64,000 nt of DNA from positions 25,031,374 to 25,095,373 of the forward strand of contig NC_133121.1 in the NCBI RefSeq assembly GCF_033568475.1. Direction: 5' to 3'. A program made the position numbers and the translations under genes. This document shows, in pieces, positions 40,410-53,214 of the stretch. Each line of letters opens with the position of its first letter. Positions within the stretch are counted from its first letter, which is position 1. Origin of the DNA: Henckelia pumila. Taxonomy: Eukaryota > Streptophyta > Magnoliopsida > Lamiales > Gesneriaceae. The notes under the pieces are model-generated. The model made no database searches. It was not told the origin of the DNA and worked only from the letters and a program-made list of their open reading frames with translations.

Positions 40410-43352
40410 TGTGGGGACCCGGGTTGCTAATCTCATCTTAGGGCAATAAATGATTAATTAACAATTAATCAAACAATACATGAATAATAAACCAAGAGCT
40501 AATTTTTTTTTTTTTAAAGAAGGCCCCTCGCTCGATCGGGTAAATGTTACCGATCGAGCGAGCATAAAATTGCAGCTCTCGGGTCTGAATCCATTTTGGC
40601 CTCACTCGATCGGTGAAAATCACCCGATCGAGCGAGCCCAAAAGCTCAATACTCTGTTTTTGCAAACACAGGCCGCGCTCGATCCGTGGACTTTACCCGA
40701 TCGAGCGGGCACTCTGTCCAGGAAATAAAAATGCAACTTTGCTGTACACTTTGATTTCAAATCTCATACAAACTTCATATAAACTCCTCAACTTTATGCT
40801 AGATAATTTACATGCATTCAAACTAATAGCAAGTGATCTAGAATACATGAACTATCAAGTATAAATCAATACTTGACAAAAACAACATATACAAATGATT
40901 CTTGCTTTCTAACATGTTTACCAAATCTTAAATACATGTCATCTACTTAAAATCCAAATCACCACATGCTATCTCTCTCTCTCAAGCTATCCAAGCTAAC
41001 TCTAGCTTGATCATGCCCCAACCTGATGCAATGCATACATACAAACAAAGCAACAATCGGATAACTCCGGTGAGAATAAATCTCAGTATGAACAACATGT
41101 ATATACATCAAATAAACATATGATAGTATATTTGTTCATCTCAATAACAAGCATATAAACTCATTCAAATCTTGAATGTCATAACATAACATGCTAGCAT
41201 TTATAAACACATATTCTAAACCATAGAAATCTCTAGGTTAATGCATAAATGCAATGCATGTGCCAAGGAATAGGCTATCAAATCTGATATCAATAAGCTT
41301 AGTTCTTGGGATCCCGGGGAATAAAATCTTTAACTAACCACCGACTCTCCCAATCGAGGTGGTGTTAAATATCTCAATTCCCCTGACTTTGGTGCAACTA
41401 TAGTGAGTCATCTAGCTCTGGATATAAATCTATATTCCGTGTCATGAGTCATCTGACTCTGAAAGTAAATCTACATGTCATGCCACTCACTACAGTTCTC
41501 CAAACGTCATCTGCACTCTAGGCCATTCTGCCCTCTGTGCTATTCAGGCTGGAGTTCAAGATGAATGCAACATGTTCTGTATGCATTAACTGCTATAAAA
41601 CACCTTGAACACATCAATCATATAATCATATGAACATATAATCTTTCAATGATACCGAAAAATCTGTAAGTATCACATGTAATACATAAAACATGTTCAA
41701 TACAGAACATAATATAAATCAAAAAATACAAGTAAACATTTACATAAATATTCTGGGAAATTCAAGAAAATAGCTATCTCGAATAATCTATCCCATTTAT
41801 GTAAACGTAAACAAGAACATATATGAAAACATGCATGTATGTGATTTTAGGCAACTCGATACACAGACACAATCTCGAGTTATTCTGCCCATCTTATTAA
41901 TGTCTATTCATACCTGTGATCGGGATTCAAACATCTTGAATCATTGCAAAGTCTTGCAAATGCTGATCAATAACAACTTGCCAATTCTGTCATCAAAATC
42001 TGCTCATTTCAATCAGTGCTACTTGAAGGTGTTTTTGATTCCACTTCAAACACTTCAAGTCATTCGAACTCGAACTCATCGATTCGACTTCGATAATCTT
42101 CAATTCAAATCTGAAATATATTATAACATAACTAAACATCAATTTCCAATCTGAATCGATGTTTCTTTAAAGCTTATTCAGTTCAAATCTTGTTAATACA
42201 ATCGGAATTCAAACCGACGTCGCAACTATTCGAGTCCGATAAATCTTTCGATTCAAATATCATTATATCTTCATTCTAAACATAATCTCATATTCAATTC
42301 CTCCACAATCAACTTGAATATGATCTCTAGACATTTAGAATGCATAACAAGTCAAAATCTTGAACCGACGGCGTAACGATACGATTTCGATCTTTTCAAA
42401 AGTTTAAACATCAATATGATCATCATCTTAACAATAAAACATCATCAATTCTTTAGCTGAATTTTCGAAATATGCAGCCCCAAATATTCAGAATTTCAAC
42501 AATTCTTTCAAAAACCGAAAACATGTCCAAACGACAATCTTTTCTCGATCCATCTTAGATATGCTATCGTCGTATATACTAGAACATGTTTATACAATCA
42601 AATCTTAATTCTAACAACATTATAAAATTCAAATATGGTAGAACTTCATAAAACTTACGTCAAAACGTAGCACTCGGAGCTGTGATCGCAAATATATGTT
42701 CAATCGAAAATTCTACCAGGCGGATCAAAAGATATTGGAGCTTAAAGGGACAAAAATGGCTTGGAACCCTTATTTCCCCATTCTCACGGTTCTTGTCTGA
42801 TTACATACTGATTCCCACGTGAAAATGCAAGGAAATATGTGAATTTAGATATATATTGGCCTATTTGCAGTTTAGTTCCTGAACTTTGGCTTAATTGCAA
42901 TTCAGTCCCCGGACAAGCGATTTAATTCAATTTCAATCCTAAATAATTTAAGAATAATAGAATTTAATTCTAAACTCTAAATATTCTCAAACTAAATATT
43001 CTCGAATTAAAATTAAATCATTTCGGAACTTATCGCATTTTAGACCTTGAACTATTCAATATTTGCAAATTGGCCTTTGCTCGGATGTCATCCTCAAATT
43101 AAATCTTTGATATTTATCATCTTGGAATTCACATCTTAAATTCCATAAATATCAATTCAAATATTTTTAATCTTTTAATTTAAGAATTCCGGATATTAAA
43201 ATCGTAAAATCCGAAAATCCTCAAATTAAATATTTCTGACCCGAAATTGAAATCTCTAATTTTCATAAATTCTTAAATTAATTTTTTCACTTTTATTCGG
43301 AATTTAAATCTTAAATCCGGTAATTCAGAACTTAATATTTTCGGGCCTTACA
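40410..43352 (-). repeat. LARD 3' LTR (left in window)
   Basis: 2943-bp LTR, TG...CA bounded in both directions. It contains the three-unit hairpin array at 40527-40710 near its transcriptional 3' end. Confidence 0.92.
40527..40710. repeat. Three CG-rich hairpins, 74-bp period (LARD LTR copy 1)
   Basis: CTCGCTCGATCGG ... CCGATCGAGCGAG at 40527-40562, CTCACTCGATCGG ... CCGATCGAGCGAG at 40601-40636, and CGCGCTCGATCC ... CGATCGAGCGGGC at 40674-40710. Starts are 73-74 bp apart. Confidence 0.92.
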
Positions 43353-43367
43353 ATTCCTCCCCTCTAA
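43353..43367 (-). promoter_or_regulatory. LARD polypurine tract
   Basis: On the minus strand TAGAGGGGAGGAATT directly precedes the 3' LTR start TGTAAGGCCC. Confidence 0.85.
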
Positions 43368-44571
43368 GGAATGATTTCGTCCTCGAAATCGCATTTGATC
43401 TTACTACTGATTCTCGTAATCTGTATAGCTGACTGAAGTAATACTGACTTCAATTCTCTGAGCTTTCGATATCTATTCTGATATCTTCTCTTTTATCGTA
43501 TCTTAATCTTCTTTCTGATTGCTTCTGCAATACATATAATCACTGAGTCAACTTATATCTAAGTTGCTTTTTCTTGTGATCTAACTCTGCAGTAGTTAGT
43601 CTATCTTGCTTACAATCTTATCGAATTCTGTTGTATCTGAATTGAATGCACATACATATTCTAGCTGATATTCTTCAGCCAATGCATATGGATAACAATT
43701 CATCTATCTGACAATTCGAGTATTAATCCATAAGCTAGATCAAATACTCATAGGAATCAATTCTGAAACCTCTTTCTGAACCTAATGATGCTTGGAAAAC
43801 AAAAATTTCTTTTCTGATCATTCTGTTCAGGCTTCAAATCTCTATCTGTTACTCATTTACTAGCTCTGTTCATGCTGCTCTATTCTTATTCTGTTCGAAG
43901 CAATCTTCACATTCTCTATCGTTTCTTGACTCATATCTGGTCTGATAGCTGATATTTCTGTAAGATTGTTTCAATATAAAGACAATTCTGTGTTTCTTAT
44001 CAATCAATCATCAAAATATTGTCTTTATATCTATCAAATAGCTGTCACAGGAATCTTAGTAATCACATGGCAAATAATCAATCAACTAGTACCGAATCTA
44101 GTACTATAGTTCTGAGCATATCCTCGGAAATCTGGATAATCATATCTGATAATCCACTAATCAGAGGATGGTATAATGAAATCTCATACAACCAAACACT
44201 CAGAACATCTGACAATCAATGCCACAATCTAGAAAACAAATCTAAAGTCTCTATCTTGACAATAGATTTCAATAATTCCTGTAATCTGATCATCTTGCTA
44301 AATGCATGACAAGTATCTTTTATGTTTGTATCATATTTAATACAACATATTCATAAATCTGTCGAAATCTACTACACTCTAAATCGCAAAATCATGACGA
44401 TTCAAGTAGATTCAAACTAAAGTCGTTCACAAAGTTGATCTGATTTCAACTCTTATGTAACTAATCTGTTACATAAACCACTTGAGTTCTTCTTTTCTGC
44501 TTCTTTTACTGGAATTTTAGTATTGGTAATGATAATTCTGTTATATCTGCTTTCAGTTCTTTCACCAATAC

Positions 44572-46031
44572 TGTAGTGACCCTGCATGAAATCACCTACT
44601 AACTGGCAACTAATAGCATGCATTAAACTTAATACAACAAAATACTTTAACAGAGTAAAAACGTGCGGAAACATAATCCATAATTTACATATCAGCTTAG
44701 TAATATAATCCAGACTTAAATCTGTAGTGATACAACCAAATCAAAATCTTAAACAGTAAACATTATACAGCTATACCGAATCCTGCTGTATAATAAAATC
44801 CTCAAGGCTCCTGCTCCCTAGTCCTGCCTTGAACTACCAGCTCCGTCCATCCTGCGACCTGCCCCATGGAATAGGGTGTCCAAGATAACAACTTAGGACG
44901 TGAGCGCTACGCCCAGTACATAGACATGAGTAAACATATGTATATAATGCATGCTGCATGATGACTGGTAAAAGATCATCTGAAAAATCATGCTCAGAAC
45001 CGGCGCCACATGAGTGCTGCCACCGCACGGATCAACCTCTGGGTGCAACCAAACTCGTCTAGTACACCATAGTAGACAGACATAAATGCCCCCGCCGTCG
45101 CGGTACTCTCAGTGACAGACTATTGAATGTAGAGCTGAGCGGCTCTATAATCAGGTATAACAAAGAATAGGCTCAACGTGTATATGCACATGACATATGA
45201 GTATAGAAAACGGTAAATCATACATCATGCCATATAATAATGCCAAATAAATGCAACATATAAACATGTATACTCGCTGGCAATCTCAGTCAATGTGTAC
45301 GTACCTCTAGGCTAGTTCAAGTAAAGTAGATCCTAGGTTCCAAGCCTATATTCAAAAGTTCACCGTATCACTACATAAATTCTATAAGCCTTAACTAAGC
45401 TAATAAGTACTCCCAAAACTTAAATAGATTCCCGGACCATACCTTCGTCCGTCGATAGCCCTTTGAAGTCGCTAGTCCCGGATGACTATAACCACACCTT
45501 GGTTATTCCAGAACCTCTATTATAACCGATAGGGCCCTCAAGTGTATATCTCACACTATATAACTGAATAAAGAAACTCGGGAATTCGTAATTCGGAAAT
45601 GAATCTGAGAAGCCCTATTTATAGGCAAATTTCTCGGCCAGGATCGGAACTTCCGATTTCGAGATCGGAGCTTCCGATCCAGCTCATTGCGTGCATGTCT
45701 GCCACGCCAGGATCGGAACTTCCGATCTACGATCGGAGCTTCCGATCTGCTCTATGATCGACACTTGTCAAAACTCGCGACTGAGTCATCGATCATTTCT
45801 GGCAGCTGGGGATCGGAACTTCCGTTCCAGGATCGGAGCTTCCGTTCCGATCGGAGCTTACTATCCGGGATCGGAGCTTACTATCCGGGATCGGAACTTA
45901 CTATCCGGCCCAAAATTAAAAAAGCTCAAATTTTACTTCTGAAGTCCAATAACACTCCGAAATTGGTTAAATACCAACCCTTAATCATGTTTAACATATT
46001 ATTATCTTAAAATAGTATCTGGGTTACTACA
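44572..46031 (-). mobile_element. Nested solo LTR (1460 bp), perfect 5-bp target duplication
   Basis: The ends are TGTAGTGACCC and GGGTTACTACA (inverted, one mismatch). The direct repeat AATAC lies at 44567-44571 and 46032-46036. A TATA box, TATAAATAGGGC, on the minus strand (near 45613-45626) gives the orientation. Next to it lies an array of GATCGG palindromes (45641-45909). The TGTAGTAACCC start is typical of chromovirus gypsy LTRs, so that lineage is inferred. It entered the LARD after the LARD had inserted. Confidence 0.88.
45641..45909. repeat. GATCGGARCTTCCGATC palindrome array (about nine units)
   Basis: Units alternate GATCGGAACTTCCGAT and GATCGGAGCTTCCGATC, then drift to GATCGGAACTTCCGTTCC and GATCGGAGCTTACTATCCGG toward 45909. 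They occur in pairs separated by 40-55 bp in the first half and directly in tandem in the second. On the minus strand the array lies just downstream of the TATA box that would drive the LTR only if initiation is at its end; exact placement relative to the RNA start is unknown. Confidence 0.85.
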
Positions 46032-48158
46032 AATACTGATGCCACGTAATGACTACATGTAAGTTATACATGTTTAGACAACTGACTGAATATGAAATAT
46101 ATTGTCATATGCCTCTTTCAGAATCTGATATTCCATATCTAGAATATCTGGCATAATCAAACAATTATTCACCGCAAAAATTCATCTGTTCTGCTCTGCT
46201 GTCTTATCTCCTATCTTCATCTATCATGCTCAATCAATATTCTATTGCTTGATCTTAGATCAATGTTACTTTTATCGTTCCAAACCAATCGAGTTTAGCT
46301 TGGATCACAACAATTCTGATCGTTTAATTATCTGTCAAGCATAAATATTCAACAAGTACAGATCTGTACCCAATAAATCCATCAATTATCTAAAACCCAT
46401 AAATCTTGCTTCTAGTCTGAATCTGAATTTCTATCAGTTACGAGCCAAATACATCAAGATACACTGAATAAACACATCAAATAATCAATAATTCTCAAAT
46501 TTCAAATCAAAGGAACTCGCTTAAGGAAATGTCAGTCAAAATCAAATATTCTGAATGACAGCAAGTGAATCAAAGTAGACTCTAGCAAACAAATAAGAGT
46601 CAATCAATATCAATCGAGGTCAAATAACAAAACCTCTGAATCGATATCAAGAAATTCAAGAATCATGATTTCTATGATGTAATAGCTTCAGCAAAATTGA
46701 AGAAAAAGCTCCACTGTAACTGATTTTTCTTATTCTCTATTGATATGAGTTCATTTATTAATTTTTAATTCTCAGCTAACAATAGTCGAATATACTCTTT
46801 TCGACTTAACTTATTGTCATAGAATTAATCATCATTTCGGTACTACATAACTCTGTTCTACTCAATCTTCTAGCTGTTTCTGGAGTTCTTCAGTTCATGT
46901 AATGCTCTTCTATACAAGTTGTCATAATACCATCGTACTAGACACCACTCTATATAGAACTGCATTTATTTTGTAGAAAAATCGATATATGTCATTGAAC
47001 TATTTCTGTACATTCTAACCATTGACATATCTGTCAATTCTAGGTTAATTCTGTACTAGTTCACTATATCGATTAGACTTCTACTGACATTCTTCCACGA
47101 TCATCGTGATATAAACAGTACCGACATAATAGAAATTTATTTCTGCAACTCATATCAAATAGATCTCTACTCATTGCTATTGCTGATCTAACTTAATCAC
47201 TGCACAGAATCAATCAATTCTTATCTGATACTACTTGAGCCTTTCAATCTTTGCTGTTGTTGCCACTATCTCTTTCTTCATAGCTATACTGCTATGGAAG
47301 TTGTAGTGGAGGTGATGATCATAGTGTTTCCACAATTACAGAGGCATGAATAAAAATTCAACTCTGCCTCGTACTACCGGTTCATGATTTCGTTCTTCTC
47401 TTACTGGCTTGAAATCAACTTATGCTTCTAGTCTGCAAAGTCTATTGTTCTATCTTTTTTAGCATATACGGAAAGAAACAATTCTGTTTACTTACCTGCC
47501 AAACAAGTTCAGTACTTCTTCTGGCAATTTCACCAACTTCTTGCTAAGTCCTGGAGTTGATATAAAATCAAGCTGATTCTATGTTCATCTGAATATTTTT
47601 CTCTTGAACAACTGATCCAGCTCTTTAAATCAACCCCTTTCTAGACATAGCATATTCTGTATCTTTCTGAGTTGATGATTCATAGCTTTGGAGTTGTTCA
47701 GCTAACATACTCCTCAGTACAATCAGTTCAAAACCTTACCTCAACACTGTTCTGTTCTATCTGCGATTCTGTTCTGTCTGAGGTTCTCATACTATCTGCA
47801 CAAGCTGTCTTATTTGATAACAGAAGCAATATATATGGCAAAGATTATAAAATACAATTTAAGTATAACATACATATAATCTCATGCTTCTAAATAGAAC
47901 ACATGCTTGCAAATTCTCATGCTTTTCACATAATACATGCTTGCAATGAATTCACTTATTCTAATGAATTCAAAAACTCAAGTATACATATCAGCATATA
48001 AGCATGTAATTCTTATCTCAATAAAGCAAGTAGTGTTCAATCAAGCAATCATAGTCGCATATAATTCTGTAAAGCGAGTAAAGCATAATCATGCAATACT
48101 ATAAATGCATGCGACTCAATCTACCCCGCTCAACTTCTATCTTAGTCCAAGACTTTAT

Positions 48159-48170
48159 GCTCTGATACCA
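48159..48170 (-). promoter_or_regulatory. LARD primer binding site (tRNA-iMet)
   Basis: The minus strand reads TGGTATCAGAGC, 5 nt after the 5' LTR end. Confidence 0.88.
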
Positions 48171-48175
48171 CCTGT

Positions 48176-51112
48176 TGTGGGGACCCGGGTTGCTAATCTC
48201 ATCTTAGGGCAATAAATGATTAATTAACAATTAATCAAACAATACATGAATAATAAACCAAGAGCTAAATTTTATTTTATTTTTTTAAAGAAGGCCCCTC
48301 GCTCGATCGGGTAAATGTTACCGATCGAGCGAGCATAAAATTGCAGCTCTCGGGTCTGAATCTATTTTGTCCTCGCTCGATCGGTGAAAATCACCCGATC
48401 GAGCGAGCCCAAAAGCTCAATACTCTGTTTTTGCAAACACAGGCCGCGCTCGATCCGTGGACTTTACCCGATCGAGCGGGCACTCTGTCCAGGAAATAAA
48501 AATGCAACTTTGCTGTACACTTTGATTTCAAATCTCATACAAACTTCATATAAACTCCTCAACTTCATGCTAGATAATTTACATGCATTCAAACTAATAG
48601 CAAGTGATCTAGAATACATGAACTATCAAGTATAAATCAATACTTGACAAAAACAACATATACAAATGATTCTTGCTTTCTAACATGTTTACCAAATCTT
48701 AAATACATGTCATCTGCTTAAAATCCGAATCACCACATGCTATCTCTCTCTCAAGCTATCCAAGCAAACTCTAGCTTGATCATGCCCCAACCTGATGCAA
48801 TGCACACATACAAACAAAGCAACAGCCGGATAACTCCGGTGAGAATAAATCTCAGTATGAACAACATGTATATACATCAAATAAACATATGATAGTATAT
48901 TTGTTCATCTCAATAACAAGCATATAAACTCATTCAAATCTTGAATATCATAACATAACATGCTAGCATTTATAAACACATATTCTAAACCATAGAAATC
49001 TCTAGGTTAATGCAATGCATGTGCCAAGGAATAGGCTATCAAATCTGATATCAATAAGCTTAGTTCTTGGGATCCCGGGGAATAAAATCTTTAACTAACC
49101 ACCGACTTTCCCAATCGAGGTGGTGTTAAATATCTCAATTTCCCTGACTTTGGTGCAACTATAGTGAGTCATCTAGCTCTGGATATAAATCTATATTCCG
49201 TGCCATGAGTCATCTGACTCTGGAAGTAAATCTACATGCCATGTCACTCACTATAGTTTTCCAAACGTCATCTGCACTCTAGGCCATTCTGCCCTCTGTG
49301 CTATTCAGGCTGGAGTTCAAGATGAATGCAACATGTTCTGTATGCATTAACTGCTATAAAACACCTTGAACACATCAATCATATAATCATATGAACATAT
49401 AATCATTCAATGATACCGAAAAATCTGTAAGTATCACATGTAATACATAAAACATGTTCAATACAGAACATAATATAAATCAAAGAATACAAGTAAACAT
49501 TTACATAAATATTCTGGGAAATTCAAGAAAATAGCTATCTCGAATAATCTATCCCATTTATGTAAACGTAAACAAGAACATATATGAAAACATGCATGTA
49601 TGTGATTTTAGGTAACTCGATACACAGACACAATCTCGAGTTATTCTGCCCATCTTATTAATGTCTATTCATACCTGTGATCGGGATTCAAACATCTTGA
49701 ATCATTGCAAAGTCTTGCAAATGCTGATCAATAACAACTTGCCAATTCTGTCATCAAAATTTGCTCATTTCAATAAGTGCTACTTGAAGGTGTTTTTGAT
49801 TCCACTTCAAACACTTCAAGTCATTCGAACTCGAACTCGTCGATTCGACTTTGATAATCTTCAATTCAAATCTGAAATATATTATAACATAACTAAACAT
49901 CAATTTACAATCTGAATCGATGTTTCTTTAAAGCTTATTCAGTTCAAATCTTGTTAATACAATCGAAATTCAAACCGACGTCGCAACTATTCGAGTCCGA
50001 TAAATCTTTCGATTCAAATATCATTATATATTCATTATAAACATAATCTCATATTCAATTCCTCCACAATCAACTTTAATATGAGCTCTAGACATTTAGA
50101 ATGCATAACAAGTCAAAATCTTGAACCGGCGGCGTAACAATACGATTTTAATCTTTCCAAAAGCTTAAACATCAATATGATCAACATCTTAACAATAAAA
50201 CATCATCAATTCTTTAGCTGAATTTTCGAAATATGTAGCCCCAAATATTCAGAATTTCAACAATTCTTTCAAAAATCGAAACATGTCCAAACGACAATCT
50301 TTTCTCGATCCGTCTTAGATATGCTATCGTCGTATATACTAGAACATGTTTATACAATCTTATCTTAATTCTAACAACATTATAAAATTCAAACATGATA
50401 GAACTTCATAAAAATTACGTCAAAACGTAGCACTCAGAGCTGTGATCGCAAATATATGTTCAATCGAAAATTCTACCGGGCGGATCAAAAGATATTGGAG
50501 CTTAAAGGGACAAAAATGGCTTGGAACCCTTATTTCCCCATTCTCACGGTTCTTGTCTGATTACATATTGATTCCCACGTGAAAATTCAAGGAAATATGT
50601 GAATTTAGATATATATTGGCCTATTTGCAGTTTAGTCCCTGAACTTTGGCTTAATTACAATTCAGTCCCCGGACAAGCGATTTAATTCAATTTCAATCCT
50701 AAATAATTTAAGAATAATAGAATTTAATTCTAAACTCTAAATATTCTCAAATTAAATATTCTCGAATTAAAATTAAATCATTTCGGAACTTATCGCATTT
50801 TAGTCCTTGAACTATTCAATATTTGAAAATTGGCCTTTGCTCGGATGTCATCCTCAAATTAAATCTTTGATATTTATCATCTTGGAATTCACATCTTAAA
50901 TTTCATAAATATCAATTCAAATATTTTTAATCTTTTAATTTAAGAATTCCAGATATTAAAATCGTAAAATCCGAAAATCCTCAAATTAAATATTTTTGAC
51001 CCGAAATTGAAATCTCTAATTTTCATAAATTTTTAAATTCATCTTTTCACTTTTATTCGGAATTTAAATATTAAATTCCATAATTCAGAACTTAATATTT
51101 TCGGGCCTTACA
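48176..51112 (-). repeat. LARD 5' LTR (right in window)
   Basis: 2937-bp LTR, near-identical to 40410-43352, with the same hairpin array at 48298-48480. Small indels (for example in the T-run near 48275 and the CT repeat near 48745) account for the length difference. Confidence 0.92.
48298..48480. repeat. Three CG-rich hairpins, 74-bp period (LARD LTR copy 2)
   Basis: Same three units as 40527-40710. In the middle unit the left stem here is CTCGCTCGATCGG and therefore pairs perfectly with its right stem, while copy 1 has CTCACTCG. Confidence 0.92.
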
Positions 51113-51121
51113 TATATATAT

Positions 51122-51807
51122 TGATGCCCCTAAAAAATATGAGTCTAATCTGACCCGAGCCCAATAATTCATATTTTTGGAAATATACTTTGAGGCCCAT
51201 CTAGTTTATTTTATGAAAAGCCCAGTCTGAAATGGCCTTGTTAGGGAATAAGATCATAATCATGAATTCATGGGCTTGAGCCCTAACTGGTATGGTTGGA
51301 GCCCGACCCGAGCCCAGGAAGGGCCCAATATCTGGAACCTTCCACTACTCTCGGGCACATGAAGATCATCAACAGATAAGGACAATATCTTATGAATCAA
51401 AGATTTGATATTATCTTTAAATTGATGTTAGAGTCCTACTTGGTCAGGGCTCTTATCCGAGTAGAATCCTACTCTAACACATATTCTACCTCATCAAGGT
51501 AACTTACCCCTCCAGCCCCTATAATTACAGGTATGGTTCATGGTTTATTCATTCATCTCTTCTACTCACTTCTTGTTCGCACACTCACGCACGCATATTC
51601 TCTTGTTCTTACTTTTTGTCAAGCTCCTTCCCTTTCGAGCACTGACTTAGGCATTAGAGGGGTCACGCCGAAACACCTTCGGCGCCCCTAATTTAGCTTC
51701 TGTCTGTGCAGAGCTCCGTCGTGCCTGACCCGACCCGACCCGCTTTGTGGAGGATTTGGAGATTCGCTTTACCAGACCGAACCCGGAGGAAAATTTTGAC
51801 ATCATCA
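51122..51807 (+). repeat. 5' LTR of the Tat-like element
   Basis: 686 bp; it pairs with 54316-54996. A few percent divergence by eye. Confidence 0.9.
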
Positions 51808-51884
51808 AGTGGCACCGTCTGTGGGAATTTGAAAACAAAGGGTTAAGATGGTGAGTACAAGAGAAAGAAACAAATTTCGGATTC

Positions 51885-52680
51885 TCGCATGGCTTGCGCA
51901 TCAGAAAAGTGCAAAAATCAGAAGAATTAATTGAACTGTCGGATCGGGTTCAAATTTTGCAGACATATTTATTAATATGTTTTCTAGGATCCAAATGGTG
52001 GAGATCATTAATGGAATTTTGTAGGATCAGATCTGGACCGCCGAACAGACGCTGCTTGCTCGCATAGCTTCTATGTGTTTTTCGCATGGCTTGCGCATCA
52101 GAAACGTGCAAAAATCATAATACTTAATTGAACCGTCGGATCGAGTTCAAATTTTTTAAACATATTTATTAATATGTTTTCTAGGATCTGAATGGTGGAG
52201 ATCGTTAATGGAGTCTTGTAGGATCAGATCTAGACCGCCGAACAGACGCTGCTCGCTCGCATAGCTTCTATGTGTTTTTCGCATGGCTTGCGCATCAGAA
52301 ACTTGAAAAAATCATAAGAATTAATTGAACCGTCGGATCTGGTTCAAATTTGTCAGACATATTTATTAATATGTTTTCTAAGATCTGAATGGTGAAGATC
52401 GTGATTGGTGTCCTGTAGAATCAGATCTGGACCACCGAACAGAAGCTGCTCGCTCGCACAATTTCTGTATATTTTCGCATGGCTTGCGCATCAGAACCTT
52501 GCGAAACTCATTGGAATTAATTGAACCATTGGATCAAGTTCAAATTTGGTATGAGTATTTATAATTATGTTATCCAGTATGTGGACGGTGAAGATCATGA
52601 TCGAAATTTTGGGACTTGGGAAAAGGTGGCTCAGACCGCCGAATTGCAACACAATTTGCTTGCATAGTTTCTGAGCAGTG
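51885..52680 (+). repeat. 197-bp tandem repeat, four units
   Basis: The word TCGCATGGCTTGCGCATCAG starts at 51885, 52082, 52279 and 52475 (periods 197, 197, 196). Each unit also has TTGAACCGTCGGAT or a variant and TTTATTAATATG. The fourth unit and the partial fifth are the most diverged. It lies just after the primer binding site, in the leader or gag position. Confidence 0.9.
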
Positions 52681-53057
52681 TTCTTGAAAAAATCATTCTG
52701 AAAAATCTAGCTGTTGAAATTATTTGAAATTTTTATCATGAGTTCAAAACATCTTGACACACATTCTGGACGGTGGAGATAAATTTTTGATTGCTACAGC
52801 AAGTCAGTTCTTTGATCAAAGAATAGAAGATGTTATCTTGATATACATCCAAAGTCATGCCATCGACAACGCATGAACGAGATAAATATTTCAATCATCT
52901 TTATGTTTGAATTAAATTATTAAATTTTTATTTATTATCATTATTAATAATATTCTGAGTCATCTTCTACTATCAAAATTACATATTTGTTTTCTTGTGA
53001 TCAAATTTGTTGGACTTCTCTTCCCATGTATTTTTGTTTGGGTTATTTTACGTCATT

Positions 53058-53160
53058 GGGCATGCAATCTTGCAGTAAGGCCCAATTATATCACATCGGG
53101 CATGCAATCTTGCAGTAAGGCCCAATTATATCACATCGGGCATGCAATCTAGCACTAAGG
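53058..53160 (+). repeat. 40-bp tandem repeat, about 2.5 units
   Basis: GGGCATGCAATCTTGCAGTA starts at 53058 and 53098, with a variant at 53138. It leads directly into the 53-bp array. Confidence 0.88.
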
Positions 53161-53214
53161 CCTACTCTACGACTTGACAATTTATAAGCCCAACACAACT
53201 TGGCAAACTACAAA

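Larger units (their letters stand above)
43368..48158 (-). other. LARD interior, non-coding
   Basis: The sequence is rich in AATCTG, TCTGAT and CTATCTG words and has no coherent reading frame. It is interrupted at 44572-46031 by a solo LTR of another family. Confidence 0.7.
40410..51112 (-). mobile_element. LARD: 10.7-kb non-coding LTR retrotransposon
   Basis: The LTRs lie at 40410-43352 (2943 bp) and 48176-51112 (2937 bp). On the minus strand they start TGTAAGGCCCGAAAATATTA and end CAACCCGGGTCCCCACA. TATAT at 40405-40409 and 51113-51117 is a 5-bp target duplication. On the minus strand the primer binding site TGGTATCAGAGC (48159-48170) follows the 5' LTR and the polypurine tract TAGAGGGGAGGAATT (43353-43367) precedes the 3' LTR. 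The 4.8-kb interior (3.35 kb without a nested solo LTR) has no frame over ~100 codons and no recognisable gag or pol, which defines a large retrotransposon derivative. By eye the LTRs differ at about 2% of positions in sampled stretches, so insertion is fairly recent. Gypsy affinity is inferred from termini. Confidence 0.9.

Noticed and set aside
40480..40864. Open frames across the hairpin array, repeated at 48384-48635
   Set aside because: They run through LTR hairpins and a non-coding LTR. Their presence in both LTRs reflects duplication, not gene function.
44019..44309. 96-codon frame inside the LARD
   Set aside because: No domain resemblance, low-complexity Ser/Asn/Ile content, and orientation opposite to the element.
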